DNA of 64,000 nt from Ditibartonella choladocola (GTDB lineage: Bacteria > Pseudomonadota > Alphaproteobacteria > Rhizobiales > Rhizobiaceae), in NCBI RefSeq assembly GCF_002007565.1, contig NZ_CP015625.1, positions 2,617,501 to 2,681,500 of the forward strand. Reading direction: 5' to 3'. The notes under the pieces were generated by a model. The model made no database searches. It was not told where the DNA came from and saw nothing but the letters and a program-made list of their open reading frames with translations. The position numbers and the translations under genes are program-made. Shown one piece after another: positions 9,648 through 19,980 of the stretch (positions are counted from its first letter, which is position 1; every line of letters begins with the position of its first letter).

Positions 9648-10307
9648 TCAGACCTCATCTTTCTGCCAATGTTCAAATACGGGATAATTCTGTGTCGTCA
9701 ACAATTCAACTGTTTCGGCAAGCGGCAAGCCGACAATACCGCTATATGAACCGGATATTTGCAGGGCAAAACAACCGGCTCTGCCCTGAATAGCATACCC
9801 GCCTGCTTTTCCTTGCCATTCGCCGGATTGCAAGTAAGCTTCGATAACCGCCCGTCCAAGGCGCTCGAAACGTACTCTGCTTTCAACAAGCTTATGGTGG
9901 CTTTTACCTTTGGCGTTAATAAGACAGACACCGGTATAAACTTTGTGGGTGCGCCCTGAAAGAAGCCGCAAACATTCACGCGCTTCATCTTCGTCAACCG
10001 GTTTAGGAAGAATTCTGCGCCCCACTGCAACCACTGTATCGGCAGCAAGCACCAGAGCATTTTCGAGATCCGGTAAAACCCGAACCTTTTCAGCGCCTCT
10101 TTCGGCTTTTTCTTTTGCCAGTCTACGCGCCAAAAAACGCGGATGTTCCAGACGCCGCGGTGTTTCGTCAATATCGGCAGGGTGCAAATGATCGGGATAA
10201 ACCCCGATCTGCCGCAGCAATGCCAGACGACGCGGAGAGGCTGAAGCAAGAACAAGTTTGACTTTCGCCAAAGAGTCTTCTTCAGGCATGGCAGCACTTT
10301 CGGTCAT
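9648..10307 (-). CDS. maf: Maf family nucleotide pyrophosphatase
   Basis: This 219-residue protein has the Maf signatures [18 protein letters not shown] near residue 20, [10 protein letters not shown] with the catalytic Asp, and [10 protein letters not shown]. Maf proteins hydrolyse non-canonical or excess nucleoside triphosphates and have been linked to septum formation. The first in-frame start is used; a second Met (MPEED, six codons in) is possible and would give a more usual N-terminus. It follows infA within a few nucleotides in the same leftward operon. Confidence 0.93.
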   Translation of the reverse strand: MTESAAMPEEDSLAKVKLVLASASPRRLALLRQIGVYPDHLHPADIDETPRRLEHPRFLARRLAKEKAERGAEKVRVLPDLENALVLAADTVVAVGRRILPKPVDEDEARECLRLLSGRTHKVYTGVCLINAKGKSHHKLVESRVRFERLGRAVIEAYLQSGEWQGKAGGYAIQGRAGCFALQISGSYSGIVGLPLAETVELLTTQNYPVFEHWQKDEV

Positions 10308-10308
10308 A

Positions 10309-10527
10309 TTATTTATAACGGTAGGTGATCCTACCCTTTGTCAGGTCATAAGGTGTCATTTCCACCATGACCTTGTCACCTGCGAGAACTCTGATACGGT
10401 TCTTGCGCATACGCCCTGCCGTATGGGCGATGATTTCGTGATCGTTATCAAGCTTTACGCGGAACATTGCATTGGGTAAAAGCTCTGTAATCACGCCGGA
10501 AAATTCCAAGACTTCTTCTTTGGCCAT
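10309..10527 (-). CDS. infA: Translation initiation factor IF-1
   Basis: This 72-residue S1/OB-fold protein has the standard IF-1 sequence ([20 protein letters not shown] at the start, RITYRYK at the end). It binds the ribosomal A site during initiation. Length and sequence are canonical. It is the first gene of the leftward infA-maf-yacG set. Confidence 0.98.
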   Translation of the reverse strand: MAKEEVLEFSGVITELLPNAMFRVKLDNDHEIIAHTAGRMRKNRIRVLAGDKVMVEMTPYDLTKGRITYRYK

Positions 10528-10684
10528 AAATTACCTATTTCAAGACTGTTTATTTTGATCAAAATTTGACAAACGGCCTATACCGTCCATCCAGTTGGGG
10601 CGAACCTACCCTATTCTCGGCCATTTGTGAACAACTGAATCAAAAGAGCGCAACGGTTTGTGCCGGTTTTTATCTAAATTGGCA

Positions 10685-11125
10685 CTATTTATTGCCGAAA
10701 CGCGCCAATATCCGTTTCTTCAGGTTTTCCCGAATATCCCGATAGGCATCGAGTATCTGTTCACGCGAGCCTGTTGCAAGTGCCGGATCGGGTGTGGGCC
10801 AATATTCGACATCGACCGAAAAACCGCGCATCTGTTCGAGCACTGCATGATGGGCTTGCGGGGTGAGTGTGATAGCGAGATCAAAATAACCATCCGACAA
10901 TTCTTCAAGCCCGCGCGGGTTATGTTCTTCCATGGAAAGCCCGTCTTCAGCAATAACCGCCGCTGCAAAAGGGTCGCGGTTACCTTTGACAACGCCGGCC
11001 GAGGCGACATAAATATCAGGAAACATTTTGCGTGTCAGTGCTTCGGCAATGGGCGAGCGTATCGCATTCTGTCCGCAAACAAAAAGCACTGATGAAGGGC
11101 GTGTTGACTTCCGGTCTTCGATCAT
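10685..11125 (-). CDS. Low-molecular-weight protein tyrosine phosphatase / ArsC-like protein
   Basis: This protein of about 146 residues has the P-loop CGQNAIRS (Cys-X5-Arg-Ser) near the N-terminus and the general-acid region near the C-terminus (PTPDPA). The fold is shared by LMW phosphatases and thioredoxin-coupled arsenate reductases, and the exact substrate cannot be told here. The ATG at 11125 lies 2 nt after the UPF0262 stop and is preferred over a reading starting nine codons upstream. Its position in the hisD-UPF0262 operon is typical of Rhizobiales and is not linked to arsenic resistance genes. Confidence 0.88.
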   Translation of the reverse strand: MIEDRKSTRPSSVLFVCGQNAIRSPIAEALTRKMFPDIYVASAGVVKGNRDPFAAAVIAEDGLSMEEHNPRGLEELSDGYFDLAITLTPQAHHAVLEQMRGFSVDVEYWPTPDPALATGSREQILDAYRDIRENLKKRILARFGNK

Positions 11126-11127
11126 TG

Positions 11128-11598
11128 TCACCCTTTCCAGTATAAAACGCAAAGAAGGGTGAAAAGGCGCCGCGCGGTTTTGAAATCCATATCTATTTTC
11201 CCCCGCAGCCGTTCTTCCAGAGTGGTCGAACCTTCATTGTGCAAGCCGCGACGCCCCATATCAATGGCTTCGATTTTTGTGGGAGTTGCAGACCGGATAG
11301 CCTCGTAATAGCTATCACAAATAAGATAATAATCTTTAACAATGCGTCGAAACGGCCCAAGCGATAATATATGGGTGGTTACCCATTCGCCATTTTCACG
11401 GGAAATATCGAAAACCAGCCGCCTGTCGACAAGTGACAATTTTAGCTTATAGGGGCCGGTTCCAGTGTCGCCTACGGGCTTGAAACTATTTTCTTCAATC
11501 AGATCGAAAATAGCGACAGCACGTTCATGTTCTATTTCGGGCGTTGACCGCCCGATCGTTTCATCAAGTTCAACATCGATTAGACGTGCCTTGTCCAC
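11128..11598 (-). CDS. UPF0262 family protein
   Basis: This 156-residue protein matches the UPF0262 family, which is conserved in alphaproteobacteria and has no assigned function. Characteristic stretches are [19 protein letters not shown] and [19 protein letters not shown]. It is cytoplasmic, with no signal or membrane segment. It sits between hisD (20 nt upstream) and the LMW phosphatase (2 nt downstream), the usual order in this group. Confidence 0.88.
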   Translation of the reverse strand: MDKARLIDVELDETIGRSTPEIEHERAVAIFDLIEENSFKPVGDTGTGPYKLKLSLVDRRLVFDISRENGEWVTTHILSLGPFRRIVKDYYLICDSYYEAIRSATPTKIEAIDMGRRGLHNEGSTTLEERLRGKIDMDFKTARRLFTLLCVLYWKG

Positions 11599-11618
11599 AT
11601 TCCCCCTCCCTTTTTACC

Positions 11619-12911
11619 CTAGAGGTTCAATCTTACTGCAACCGACCGCCCGTGGGCTTCCAGCCCTTCGGCATTGGCAAGCTCTATTGCAGAAGGGCCA
11701 AGTTTGCGCAATTCATCGGCTCCAAGTTTTAAAATCGAGCTGCGTTTCATATAGTCAAGAACCGAAAGACCCGATGAAAACCTTGCCGAACGAGCCGTCG
11801 GCAATACGTGATTCGATCCCCCTACATAGTCACCGATCACTTCCGGCGTATAGCGCCCGACAAAAATGGCTCCGGCATTGCGTATCAAAGGCAAGAAACG
11901 GTCAGGGTCTTCAACTGCCAGTTCGAGATGTTCCGGAGCAATACGATTGGCAAGCGGAAATGCACTTTCAAGATCATTGACAAGAATAACCGCGCCAAAG
12001 TCCTGCCAACTGGCAGAAGCCGTTTTACCGCGTTTCAATGTCGTCAATTGTGTTTGAACCGCCTTCATGACATCGTTTGCAAAAGCTTCGTCATCGGTCA
12101 TCAGAATGGATTGGGCGGCTGTATCATGTTCGGCTTGAGCCAATAGGTCGGCTGCTATCCAGTCGGCATCGTTCATTTTATCGGCAATCACTAAAACTTC
12201 CGAGGGACCGGCAATCATATCGATACCGACTTTGCCGAAAACCTGTCTTTTGGCAGCCGCAACAAAAGCATTACCGGGGCCGACAATTTTTGCCACCGGC
12301 TTTATGGTTTTAGTACCATAGGCAAGAGCTGCCACCGCTTGCGCCCCGCCAACACGATAAATCTCGCTGACACCGCCAAGTTTGGCTGCGGCAAGAACCA
12401 GCGGATTGAGCTGGCCATCCGGTGTCGGAACCACCATAACAATACGCTCGACACCGGCCACTTTAGCCGGAACAGCGTTCATCAAAACCGAACTCGGATA
12501 ACTTGCCGTACCGCCCGGCACATAAAGCCCGACCGATTGGACGGCTGTCCAGCGCCAACCGAGTTCGACACCGAGAGGATCTACAAACCGTTCATCCTTT
12601 GGCAATTGTTTCCGGTGGTAAACAGCAATACGGTCATGGGCAAGCTTTAGCGCATCAAGAGTCTTTGACGGAACAAGCTTGACCGCTTCATCAATTTCCT
12701 CCTCGCTGATTTTCAGCCCTTTTTCTTTTAAATCCACGCGATCGAATTTTGCCGAATAGTCGATCAGCGCTTTATCACCCTGTTCCCGAACAGTTTGAAT
12801 AATGGTGCGGACTGTATCATCAACGCTTTGGGAAACTTCCCGTTTTGAATCAAGGAATACACGAAACTCGTTTTCAAAATTTGCCGATGTCTGACGAAGA
12901 ATTTGAACCAT
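11619..12911 (-). CDS. hisD: Histidinol dehydrogenase
   Basis: This 430-residue zinc enzyme carries out the last two steps of histidine synthesis (histidinol to histidine with 2 NAD+). Recognisable stretches are GLYVPGGTASYPSSVLMNAV, the NAD/zinc region with DMIAGPSEVLVIAD, LLAQAEHD, and the C-terminal GSNHVLPT. The ATG at 12911 gives the usual family length; a reading from 12965 would overlap the DUF2948 gene. It is the only histidine gene in the window. Confidence 0.97.
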   Translation of the reverse strand: MVQILRQTSANFENEFRVFLDSKREVSQSVDDTVRTIIQTVREQGDKALIDYSAKFDRVDLKEKGLKISEEEIDEAVKLVPSKTLDALKLAHDRIAVYHRKQLPKDERFVDPLGVELGWRWTAVQSVGLYVPGGTASYPSSVLMNAVPAKVAGVERIVMVVPTPDGQLNPLVLAAAKLGGVSEIYRVGGAQAVAALAYGTKTIKPVAKIVGPGNAFVAAAKRQVFGKVGIDMIAGPSEVLVIADKMNDADWIAADLLAQAEHDTAAQSILMTDDEAFANDVMKAVQTQLTTLKRGKTASASWQDFGAVILVNDLESAFPLANRIAPEHLELAVEDPDRFLPLIRNAGAIFVGRYTPEVIGDYVGGSNHVLPTARSARFSSGLSVLDYMKRSSILKLGADELRKLGPSAIELANAEGLEAHGRSVAVRLNL

Positions 12912-12931
12912 TCTTTTTCCTGTCGAAAAAA

Positions 12932-13375
12932 CTATCTGTGATGGGGGTTGGCCTTGGCTTGCCATACGGGACCAAGGTCGGTCAATTGTGCTTCAATACA
13001 TTCCACTTCAAGGCGGATAGCCGCTTCACCGGAAAAAATCAGCGTTACAATACCGGCAGGAGGAAGTGTTGGCTGGAATTGCATCGTCAGAAGTGACAAA
13101 ACATTGTCTTTTTTGTCGCGATTGAAACCACGGCTTTTGACACTCAAAACACGATCGAAACGAAGAGCTGTGCGGTGGCGTTCTCCGGTTTTTGCACGCG
13201 AAAAAAAGCCCCCCTTCATCTGTTCTTCCCATGCAAAACGGTTGAGTGCCGCGATAAAACGCTTTTCATTACTGCGCCAGTCAAGATCGCCAACCTTGAC
13301 AACAGCATCCTGCAAATGCGCCGACAAGACCTCCAAATCCTCATCATCCATGGCTATCAATTTCAAAAGTGGCAT
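12932..13375 (-). CDS. DUF2948 family protein
   Basis: This 147-residue protein matches DUF2948, an alphaproteobacterial family without known function. Landmarks are LKLIAMDDEDLEVLSAHLQD at the start and RRTALRF-like and FSGEAAIRLEVECIEAQLTD stretches later. It has no signal peptide or membrane helix. It lies between murA and hisD in the order common in rhizobia, 20 nt before the hisD start. Confidence 0.88.
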   Translation of the reverse strand: MPLLKLIAMDDEDLEVLSAHLQDAVVKVGDLDWRSNEKRFIAALNRFAWEEQMKGGFFSRAKTGERHRTALRFDRVLSVKSRGFNRDKKDNVLSLLTMQFQPTLPPAGIVTLIFSGEAAIRLEVECIEAQLTDLGPVWQAKANPHHR

Positions 13376-13432
13376 CTTACCAACCTATTTTAGTTTTATA
13401 TTATCCTTCTGTCGACAAGAAAGATATTGTCA

Positions 13433-14722
13433 TTATCCACTGATGCGTTCAATCTGTGCACCACAATTTGAAAGTTTTTCTTCCAGACGCTCGAAGCCGC
13501 GGTCGAGGTGATAAACACGATTGACCGTTGTTTCCCCTTCGGCTGCAAGTCCGGCTATGACGAGAGAAACCGAAGCGCGCAAATCGGTTGCCATAACCTG
13601 CGCACCTAATAGACGGTCGACACCTTCAACCGTTGCCGTTTGCCCCACAAGCGAAATATGGGCTCCAAGTCGGGCAAGTTCCTGAACGTGCATGAACCGG
13701 TTTTCAAAAATTGTCTCGGTGATGTGCGAAACACCTTTTGCACGTGTCATCAACCCCATAAATTGCGCTTGCAAATCTGTCGGGAAGCCTGGAAATGGCT
13801 GGGTTTCTATATCGGTCGGAACAATGTCAAGGCCGTTTCTCGCAACCCGTATTCCCTCATCACTTTCCTTTATTTCAAGTCCGGTTTTGGAAAGCGTATC
13901 CAATACCGAACGCAAATAATCGGGGCGTGCGTCTTTCAGCATGACATCACCCCCTGTCATGGCAACCGCCATGGCATAGGTACCGGCTTCAATACGATCG
14001 GAAATAACCTTGACGCGTGCGCCAGAAAGCCCCTCGACGCCTTCGATATAAATCGTCGGGGTTCCGGCACCTTTGATTTTTGCTCCCATTGCATTAAGGC
14101 ATTCGGCAAGGTTGACAACTTCCGGTTCGCAAGCCGCATTGTGTAAAACAGTATCGCCTCTTGCCAGACATGCTGCCATCAGCATGGTGTGAGTGCCTCC
14201 GACAGTCACCTTCGGAAAAGTAAATTCGGCAGCCCGCAGCCCTTTTGGCGCTTTGGCATGGACATAACCATTCTCGATATTGATTTCTGTGCCAAGTGCT
14301 TCAAGCCCTTGAAGGATAAAATCAACCGGACGGGTACCGATTGCGCAGCCACCGGGGAGCGAAACGCAAGCTTCTCCCATGCGGGCAACCAATGGTGCAA
14401 TAACCCAGAAACTCGCCCGCATTTTCGAGACAAGCTCGTAAGGTGCACGGGTTGTCACAATCTGTCGTGCCGTAAAATGAACCGTTCGGGAATAGGCTCC
14501 ATCCTGATGTTGGCGGCGGCCATTTACCGAATAATCGACACCATGATTGCCCAGAATTCTGATAAGCTGCTCGACATCGGCAAGGTGGGGAACATTATCC
14601 AGTGTCAACGTATCATCGGTAAGCAAAGAGGCAATCATCAACGGCAATGCTGCATTTTTTGCACCTGAAATGGGTATAACCCCATTTAAACGGTTCCCGC
14701 CGATAATTTTAATACGATCCAT
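13433..14722 (-). CDS. murA: UDP-N-acetylglucosamine 1-carboxyvinyltransferase
   Basis: This 429-residue protein performs the first committed step of peptidoglycan synthesis, transferring enolpyruvate from PEP to UDP-GlcNAc. It has the N-terminal [20 protein letters not shown] and the catalytic-Cys loop [11 protein letters not shown]. Keeping Cys rather than Asp implies fosfomycin can bind. The ATG at 14722 matches the family N-terminus; the open frame continues upstream without family similarity. Confidence 0.97.
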   Translation of the reverse strand: MDRIKIIGGNRLNGVIPISGAKNAALPLMIASLLTDDTLTLDNVPHLADVEQLIRILGNHGVDYSVNGRRQHQDGAYSRTVHFTARQIVTTRAPYELVSKMRASFWVIAPLVARMGEACVSLPGGCAIGTRPVDFILQGLEALGTEINIENGYVHAKAPKGLRAAEFTFPKVTVGGTHTMLMAACLARGDTVLHNAACEPEVVNLAECLNAMGAKIKGAGTPTIYIEGVEGLSGARVKVISDRIEAGTYAMAVAMTGGDVMLKDARPDYLRSVLDTLSKTGLEIKESDEGIRVARNGLDIVPTDIETQPFPGFPTDLQAQFMGLMTRAKGVSHITETIFENRFMHVQELARLGAHISLVGQTATVEGVDRLLGAQVMATDLRASVSLVIAGLAAEGETTVNRVYHLDRGFERLEEKLSNCGAQIERISG

Positions 14723-14961
14723 TCCGCAAGGCCTTTCTTTGTTTTTCCTGTTGGTAGCCGGATATACCGGTTTCCGTTTGTTCTTTAAAAATAAATCATG
14801 GCACAAACGGGACCTGATACGCACTTAACGTCACACACAACCGGCATAAAACACAACCGGGCACATCCGACAAGACAAGCCCGGCTTTTACAAGATTAAA
14901 CCGGCAGAGGCAAATTGATCCGACAAATCAGGCTGATCCGCCGGATCCGGCTAATCCGGAA
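14723..14961. other. CCGG/CCGAT-rich spacer upstream of murA
   Basis: From about 14820 to 14960 the DNA is built of imperfect short motifs: ACACAACCGG twice, then GATCCG, GATCCGCC, GGATCCGG and AATCCGG. It encodes nothing recognisable. It is one of several intergenic stretches in the window with duplicated short words. Confidence 0.4.
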
Positions 14962-15123
14962 TTATTCTGTCGAAGAATGTTTCAGCTCTTCCGCCTTTTC
15001 ATGTCCGGTGTTTTCACGCACTTCATCGCGCCCGCGCGCTTGTTGCTTGCGCCGAACGAGATTGGCGCGCAATTGTTGAGCCAGCCGTTTCTGGCGACGT
15101 TCCTGGGCAATCGAATCTGCCAT
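14962..15123 (-). CDS. Small basic protein (53 aa), conserved-hypothetical type
   Basis: This leftward gene of 54 codons starts at ATG 15123 and stops at TAA 14962-14964. The product is very rich in Arg, Lys and Gln in its first 35 residues (ERRQKRLAQQLRANLVRRKQ) and acidic at the end. Similar short proteins with a QQLRANL-RRK core occur in Rhizobiales, so it is likely real despite its size. No signal or membrane segment is present. It may bind nucleic acid, inferred from charge alone. Confidence 0.65.
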   Translation of the reverse strand: MADSIAQERRQKRLAQQLRANLVRRKQQARGRDEVRENTGHEKAEELKHSSTE

Positions 15124-15291
15124 CCTTCAAACCTGTTGAATTTTGTTAAAAAACGCTTCCGGCATAACACCATGTAAAAAAAATTGCCAGACAAAGAATA
15201 TTATCCCGATTTTTCTTACGAGAAAAGTGAATGCACGCTTGCCTATTTCTTTACAATGTGGCAGAACGCCGCCCGAAAACTGTTTTTATTA

Positions 15292-15366
<75 letters not shown>

Positions 15367-15393
15367 GTAACCTTCCTTCTTGAAATTTCGGCA

Positions 15394-15436
15394 TTGTTAC
15401 CGATCATCGTTCATCACAATTGTTACCGGTCATCGT
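15394..15436. repeat. Imperfect direct repeat downstream of tRNA-Thr
   Basis: TTGTTACCGATCATCGTT (15394-15411) recurs as TTGTTACCGGTCATCGTT (15419-15436) with one mismatch, 25 bp apart. The rest of the gap to the next gene (15437-15833) holds no convincing gene. No integrase accompanies it, so a mobile-element attachment site is not supported. Confidence 0.6.
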
Positions 15437-15833
15437 TAAAAAGCAATGCGTGAATCATTTACGAAAAAATCGGAAGATGACTTCGTTGCAATTCGGCAAA
15501 AGCAATTATCCGGTCAGGAGAGACGGGGAAATCTTCCCGAATTTCAAAAATGCATGTGCCAAATACATATCGGGGAATAACAATTCAAAATATCGCGCTC
15601 GGTGCGTTCCAAACCTATAAATTCAGTGCATTCCGGTTCTCTAAATAATGAGAATAAAAAACTGTTCTCTTTTGAACGCCACTTCAGTCCGGATATTCGA
15701 TAACAGTCGAGATTGTTTGAATAATGTGACGGCACACAGAATAAAGGCTGCCTTTTTCCTGCCTCCAATTTGGTCTAGAAAACGGGTTCTTTGATTTAAA
15801 CGAATTTATGACAATAGATTTGCGCGGTTCATA

Positions 15834-17126
15834 ATGTTTCAAATTTCTTCCGGTTCTTGTTTGGCTTTTACTATTTTTGTCACATCAATAACTCCTGTTT
15901 TTGCAAGTGAAGTTGAAAAAGATGAAATAATCCGGCTGGCACAGCTTTATGACCCCGCCGATGCGCCGCGCCATAGCCAGCAATTGCGCATTTATCAGGA
16001 TCAATACGGGCGACGGATCTATGTCGACGAACGTGGACAGGTCGTGCGTGTTGAAGAACCGCAAAACTACCCGCACGGGCTAACCCCTCCGCCTTATGAA
16101 ACAAATAATCAGGGGCCGGTAGAAGGCGGAGCACCATACGATCAGGATGTACCGGAAGCACCTGACGCAAGGCCCTATCGCGGCAGCAGGCAAAACAATT
16201 CGCCTAACTATCGCAAAAATACCCCGCATTATCAGACCGGCGATACTCCGTCCGAACATACGCCTGCAATCAATGTTCCCAAAGGGCGTGAAACGATAGC
16301 AGCTGTGCAAATTCTGATGGATCGGCTTGGCTCTTCACCGGGGGCAATTGACGGACAGGTTGGAAGCAATTTTGATAAAGCAGCAGCCGCCGCAAGTGAA
16401 ATCAGTGGTCGTTTCATTGACCCCAATGACAAGCAACGGCTTGATTCGGCATTGCAGGCAACCGGCGGTCCGGCCTTTACACAATATACAATTACAGAAA
16501 GCGATGTTAACCGGCATTATGCGTCTTCAATTCCCGCCGACTATGCAATGAAGGCGCAAATGCCTGCTATGGCTTATACTTCGGTCAGGGAAATGTTGGC
16601 AGAACGCTTCCATATTGATGAAAATTATCTGCAACAGCTCAATCCGCAGGCCCGTTTTTCCCGTGTTGGTGAAACAATCAAAGTTCCCAATCTCGTTTTA
16701 CCAAAGCGGGAAAGTGTCGTACGCATTGTTGCCGACAAGGCTCGCAAACAAGTGCGCGGCTATAACGCGGAAGGCCGTCTTGTTGTGGCTTATCCGGCAA
16801 CAATCGGTTCCACTGATAATCCCTCGCCTTCCGGTACTGTACAAGTTGAACGAATAGCCTTTAACCCGAATTATACTTATAACCCCAAAGTCAATTTCAA
16901 ACAGGGAAGTAACAACGAAATTCTCACAATTCCCCCCGGCCCCAACGGACCGGTCGGCACTGTCTGGATAGCTCTTTCAAAACCCACTTACGGTATTCAC
17001 GGGACGCCCGACCCGTCACGGATTGGCAAGACTTCCAGCCATGGTTGCATACGTTTGACCAATTGGGATGCCGAAGAATTGGCAAAATTGGTAAAACCGG
17101 GCGTGGTGGTTCACTTTACCGATTGA
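15834..17126 (+). CDS. L,D-transpeptidase (YkuD domain), exported
   Basis: This 430-residue protein has a signal peptide (about 1-24, cut near VFASE), a Tyr/Pro/Gln-rich stretch (about 60-140), a peptidoglycan-binding-like segment (about 150-190, VQILMDRLGSSPGAIDGQVG), a LysM-like patch (about 260-290), and a C-terminal YkuD domain. The catalytic signature is HGTPDPSRIGKTSSHGCIRL, with the nucleophilic Cys. It forms 3-3 cross-links or attaches proteins to peptidoglycan in the periplasm. The Shine-Dalgarno sequence before the ATG is weak, so the exact start is less sure. Confidence 0.92.
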   Translation: MFQISSGSCLAFTIFVTSITPVFASEVEKDEIIRLAQLYDPADAPRHSQQLRIYQDQYGRRIYVDERGQVVRVEEPQNYPHGLTPPPYETNNQGPVEGGAPYDQDVPEAPDARPYRGSRQNNSPNYRKNTPHYQTGDTPSEHTPAINVPKGRETIAAVQILMDRLGSSPGAIDGQVGSNFDKAAAAASEISGRFIDPNDKQRLDSALQATGGPAFTQYTITESDVNRHYASSIPADYAMKAQMPAMAYTSVREMLAERFHIDENYLQQLNPQARFSRVGETIKVPNLVLPKRESVVRIVADKARKQVRGYNAEGRLVVAYPATIGSTDNPSPSGTVQVERIAFNPNYTYNPKVNFKQGSNNEILTIPPGPNGPVGTVWIALSKPTYGIHGTPDPSRIGKTSSHGCIRLTNWDAEELAKLVKPGVVVHFTD

Positions 17127-17168
17127 TATTTGAGGTTGATAAGCTCTTTGCGTGAGAGGTAACAATAC

Positions 17169-17221
17169 AAAAAGCGGTTTTATTTCCGGCTGAATGGCCA
17201 AAAATTCAAAAACCGCTTTTT
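17169..17221. terminator. Hairpin overlapping the 3' end of the TPR gene
   Basis: AAAAAGCGGTTTT (17169-17181) pairs with AAAACCGCTTTTT (17209-17221) around a 27-nt loop. It can terminate the rightward L,D-transpeptidase transcript, and its right arm and loop lie inside the last codons of the convergent TPR gene. Confidence 0.5.
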
Positions 17222-19177
17222 GGCGAGTTCATCGATTCTCGATCTAACTTCAGCCAAAGCATTGTTGCAACGTTTTGTAGCCTTCTTGTCATCACTGGCA
17301 ACTGCTACCGCATGGAGTTCTGCAAGCAGTTTTGCTGCTTTTTCGAGCAATGGTCGCGCCTGTTTTGCGGGCACAATTTCTGCCCAGTCTTTCAACATCA
17401 GCGCATAGCTATTCAATATGTTGACCAATTTGTTATATTTATCTTTCAATACCGGCGAGGCTAGCAATTCCTCATAAATTGCCTGCGATTTCGGGAACGC
17501 ATCCGGTATGCCGCCGAACGAGCCAAGGCGCCATAAAATAAGTGCATGGTGAGAACGCGTGTCGAGTTGTTCTTCTATATTATCAACGGTTCCCTTCGCG
17601 ACAACAGAAAAGGCTGTTTCTACGGCAATATTGGCAGCCTTTAACAAATCAACCGGAGTTTCGGAATCTTTGCGCCGCGCCATTGCGTAAAGAACATGAG
17701 CGAGATTGCTATAAAGGCGGAATAGATCTCTTTTGTCTTTTTCCGGATCGAGTTTGGAAATTGCCAGCCGGAAATCCAGCTCCGCCTGTTTAAGCAATAT
17801 CAATCCCTGATGGCTTTTTTCATCCTCTCCGAGACGGGCACGGGCAAGAGCACGCCATTGCAAAATCCGGTTCACAAGTTTTGCATTCTGCTGGCCTTTG
17901 ACCGTTTCCAGAACCTGATTATAAAATTTTACCGCCTCACGAAGCATGTCGCCGCGTTTTTCCGGCGCTTCGATATTGGCTGCAGCCTGAAGGGCTGCAC
18001 CAAGTTCAATAAAATACGACAACCAATCCAATGGACGGGCAACTTTTATTTCTTTACCGACAGCTTTTCTCAACGCGGAAATAGCTTCAAGCCTTTTTTC
18101 AAGCTCCCGAAATGGTGAAGATGCCAAATTGGCAAGCTGCGTCAGATCTTTTCCCATATTGCCGTAAGCAAGTGCAAGCTCCACGGTTTCTCCCTTATCT
18201 TTGACAAGGGCTATATTTGAACGGTAAAGCGCAACCGCCTTTTCCAAAAGTGGAATTGCATTTTCACTATCTTTTTGCTGGGCAACAAGGGAAAGTGCCA
18301 ATGCTGTTTCATTCTGAAGGCGAAAAAGGGCATTGCTCGTATTGTCATTCTTCAATGATTTGTTAGCATTTTCGTAAGCCTTCAGCGCATTTTCCATAAG
18401 GCTCACATTGTTCGGACTATCCAATGTTGCAAGCTGCATCAATGTTCGCCCCATTTCAAAATAGACATAGGAAAGATCCTGTGGGGCGTCATCACCATTG
18501 AAAAAGACCAATGCCGTCTCGAAACGTTCGATTGCCTGTTCGAGGTATCCTCTCGCTTTTTCAACCGGCTCTATGCGAGCCAATTCCGCCGCAACCAGCG
18601 CACTTGCAGACACGGCAAGCGACCAATAATGGAAATTTTCTTTTTCCCTTAGAATAGCAATGGCTGCATCGAATGCTTCCATTGCCAATTTCAATCTTTC
18701 CTGACGTGGCCGTGAAAAATCTATGTCGGAAAGCGCACGATAGACGTGGCCTTTTTCCGTCAATATCAGCGCGCGATCAAAAGCACCTTTCTGCTCTGGC
18801 AGGCCGCTATAAACTTCTTCAAGTAAAGAAAGCCCGCGTTTTAACCGCAAAACTGCAATTTCGCCACCTTCTCTTAAAGCATAATTGCGCAGACACCGCA
18901 CATAGGAAACAATGATTCCTCCCCAGCGGGTAAAATTTTTCTTGCGGGTAAAAACCTGTAGGGCTTTTTCAAATCCGGATGCGGCTTCACTGTAATGACC
19001 GAGGGCATCATCTTCCCCTTCTTCGGCATCGGCAAGTGCCAGCAGTGCTTCTGAAAGTTCGATATGCGCTTCTGCCCACGAGGCATTATTTTCAGCACGT
19101 TTTTTTAGCGACAATGCCAAATCTGCATCCTCAACCTTCTGTCGAAGCGTTTTTTTGCTGTCACTATCCAAAGCCAA
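17180..19177 (-). CDS. Large TPR-like helical repeat protein (665 aa)
   Basis: This soluble, almost entirely alpha-helical protein has many degenerate tetratricopeptide-like units of 40-50 residues. Recurrent patterns are A-x-x-x-Y-x-x-A and EKALQVFTRKKNFTRWG-type helices with YEKA-like motifs. No enzymatic domain, signal peptide or membrane segment is seen. The short C-terminal tail (NFWPFSRK) is basic and aromatic. Translation probably starts at a TTG (19177) with AAGGA about 9 nt upstream. It is divergent from the sirtuin gene. The function is unknown; TPR repeats usually mediate protein contacts. Confidence 0.75.
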   Translation of the reverse strand: MALDSDSKKTLRQKVEDADLALSLKKRAENNASWAEAHIELSEALLALADAEEGEDDALGHYSEAASGFEKALQVFTRKKNFTRWGGIIVSYVRCLRNYALREGGEIAVLRLKRGLSLLEEVYSGLPEQKGAFDRALILTEKGHVYRALSDIDFSRPRQERLKLAMEAFDAAIAILREKENFHYWSLAVSASALVAAELARIEPVEKARGYLEQAIERFETALVFFNGDDAPQDLSYVYFEMGRTLMQLATLDSPNNVSLMENALKAYENANKSLKNDNTSNALFRLQNETALALSLVAQQKDSENAIPLLEKAVALYRSNIALVKDKGETVELALAYGNMGKDLTQLANLASSPFRELEKRLEAISALRKAVGKEIKVARPLDWLSYFIELGAALQAAANIEAPEKRGDMLREAVKFYNQVLETVKGQQNAKLVNRILQWRALARARLGEDEKSHQGLILLKQAELDFRLAISKLDPEKDKRDLFRLYSNLAHVLYAMARRKDSETPVDLLKAANIAVETAFSVVAKGTVDNIEEQLDTRSHHALILWRLGSFGGIPDAFPKSQAIYEELLASPVLKDKYNKLVNILNSYALMLKDWAEIVPAKQARPLLEKAAKLLAELHAVAVASDDKKATKRCNNALAEVRSRIDELAKKRFLNFWPFSRK

Positions 19178-19263
19178 CCGAACGATTCCTTTTAAAAATA
19201 AATCCTTTGTAACATATGCATTTCTGATAAAACAGAAATAACCATGTCACGAGCGAGTAATAA

Positions 19264-19980
19264 ATGAATGAATTCCCCAATATTGTTGTTCTAACAGGCG
19301 CAGGTATATCTGCCGAATCAGGGTTGGAAACCTTCCGTGGCAGCGATGGTACATGGAATAAATATAAGGTCGAAGATGTTGCTACGCCGGAAGCCTTTGC
19401 ACGAAGCCCCCGTCTCGTCAATGACTTCTATAACAAACGCCGACGTGATGCATTAAAAGCCTCACCCAATAAAGCGCATTTTGCGCTCGCCGCGCTGCAA
19501 AAGCATTTCACAGAATCCTTTGTACTTGTGACGCAGAACGTTGATGATTTGCATGAAAGAGCCGGTTCGACAAATGTTCTTCATATGCATGGAAGGCTCA
19601 ATCAGGTTCTGTGCCTTTCCTGCCATAAAAAATCCGAATGGCTCACCGACGTAACAGAAACAAGTGTTTGTCCGCATTGTCACGCCAAAGCGAGTCTCAG
19701 ACCCGACATCGTATGGTTTGGTGAAATACCCTATTATATGGAAAAAATCGAAAATGCGCTTTCCAGAGCCGATATTTTTGCTGCTATCGGAACATCCGGC
19801 CTCGTCTATCCGGCGGCCGGTTTTGTAAACCTTGCACGTCTTTCAGGCGCAGAATGTCTGGAAATCAACCTTGCTGCCAATCCCCATTCCTATACGTTAT
19901 TCGATGAAGTCATTTCCGGACCGGCAACAAAGACCGTACCGGAATTTGCACAAAAGCTCATTGAAAAATATCAACATTGA
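19264..19980 (+). CDS. cobB: NAD-dependent protein deacylase, sirtuin CobB
   Basis: This 238-residue Sir2 enzyme has the NAD-binding GAGISAESGLETFRG, the catalytic TQNVDDLHERAG and His in MHGRL, a Cys4-type zinc module (CLSCHKK and CPHCHAK), and FGEIPY. The motif FYNKRRRDAL carries the Tyr/Arg pair of class III sirtuins, which handle succinyl and malonyl groups, so both deacetylase and desuccinylase activity are expected, as for E. coli CobB. Length is normal. Confidence 0.93.
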   Translation: MNEFPNIVVLTGAGISAESGLETFRGSDGTWNKYKVEDVATPEAFARSPRLVNDFYNKRRRDALKASPNKAHFALAALQKHFTESFVLVTQNVDDLHERAGSTNVLHMHGRLNQVLCLSCHKKSEWLTDVTETSVCPHCHAKASLRPDIVWFGEIPYYMEKIENALSRADIFAAIGTSGLVYPAAGFVNLARLSGAECLEINLAANPHSYTLFDEVISGPATKTVPEFAQKLIEKYQH

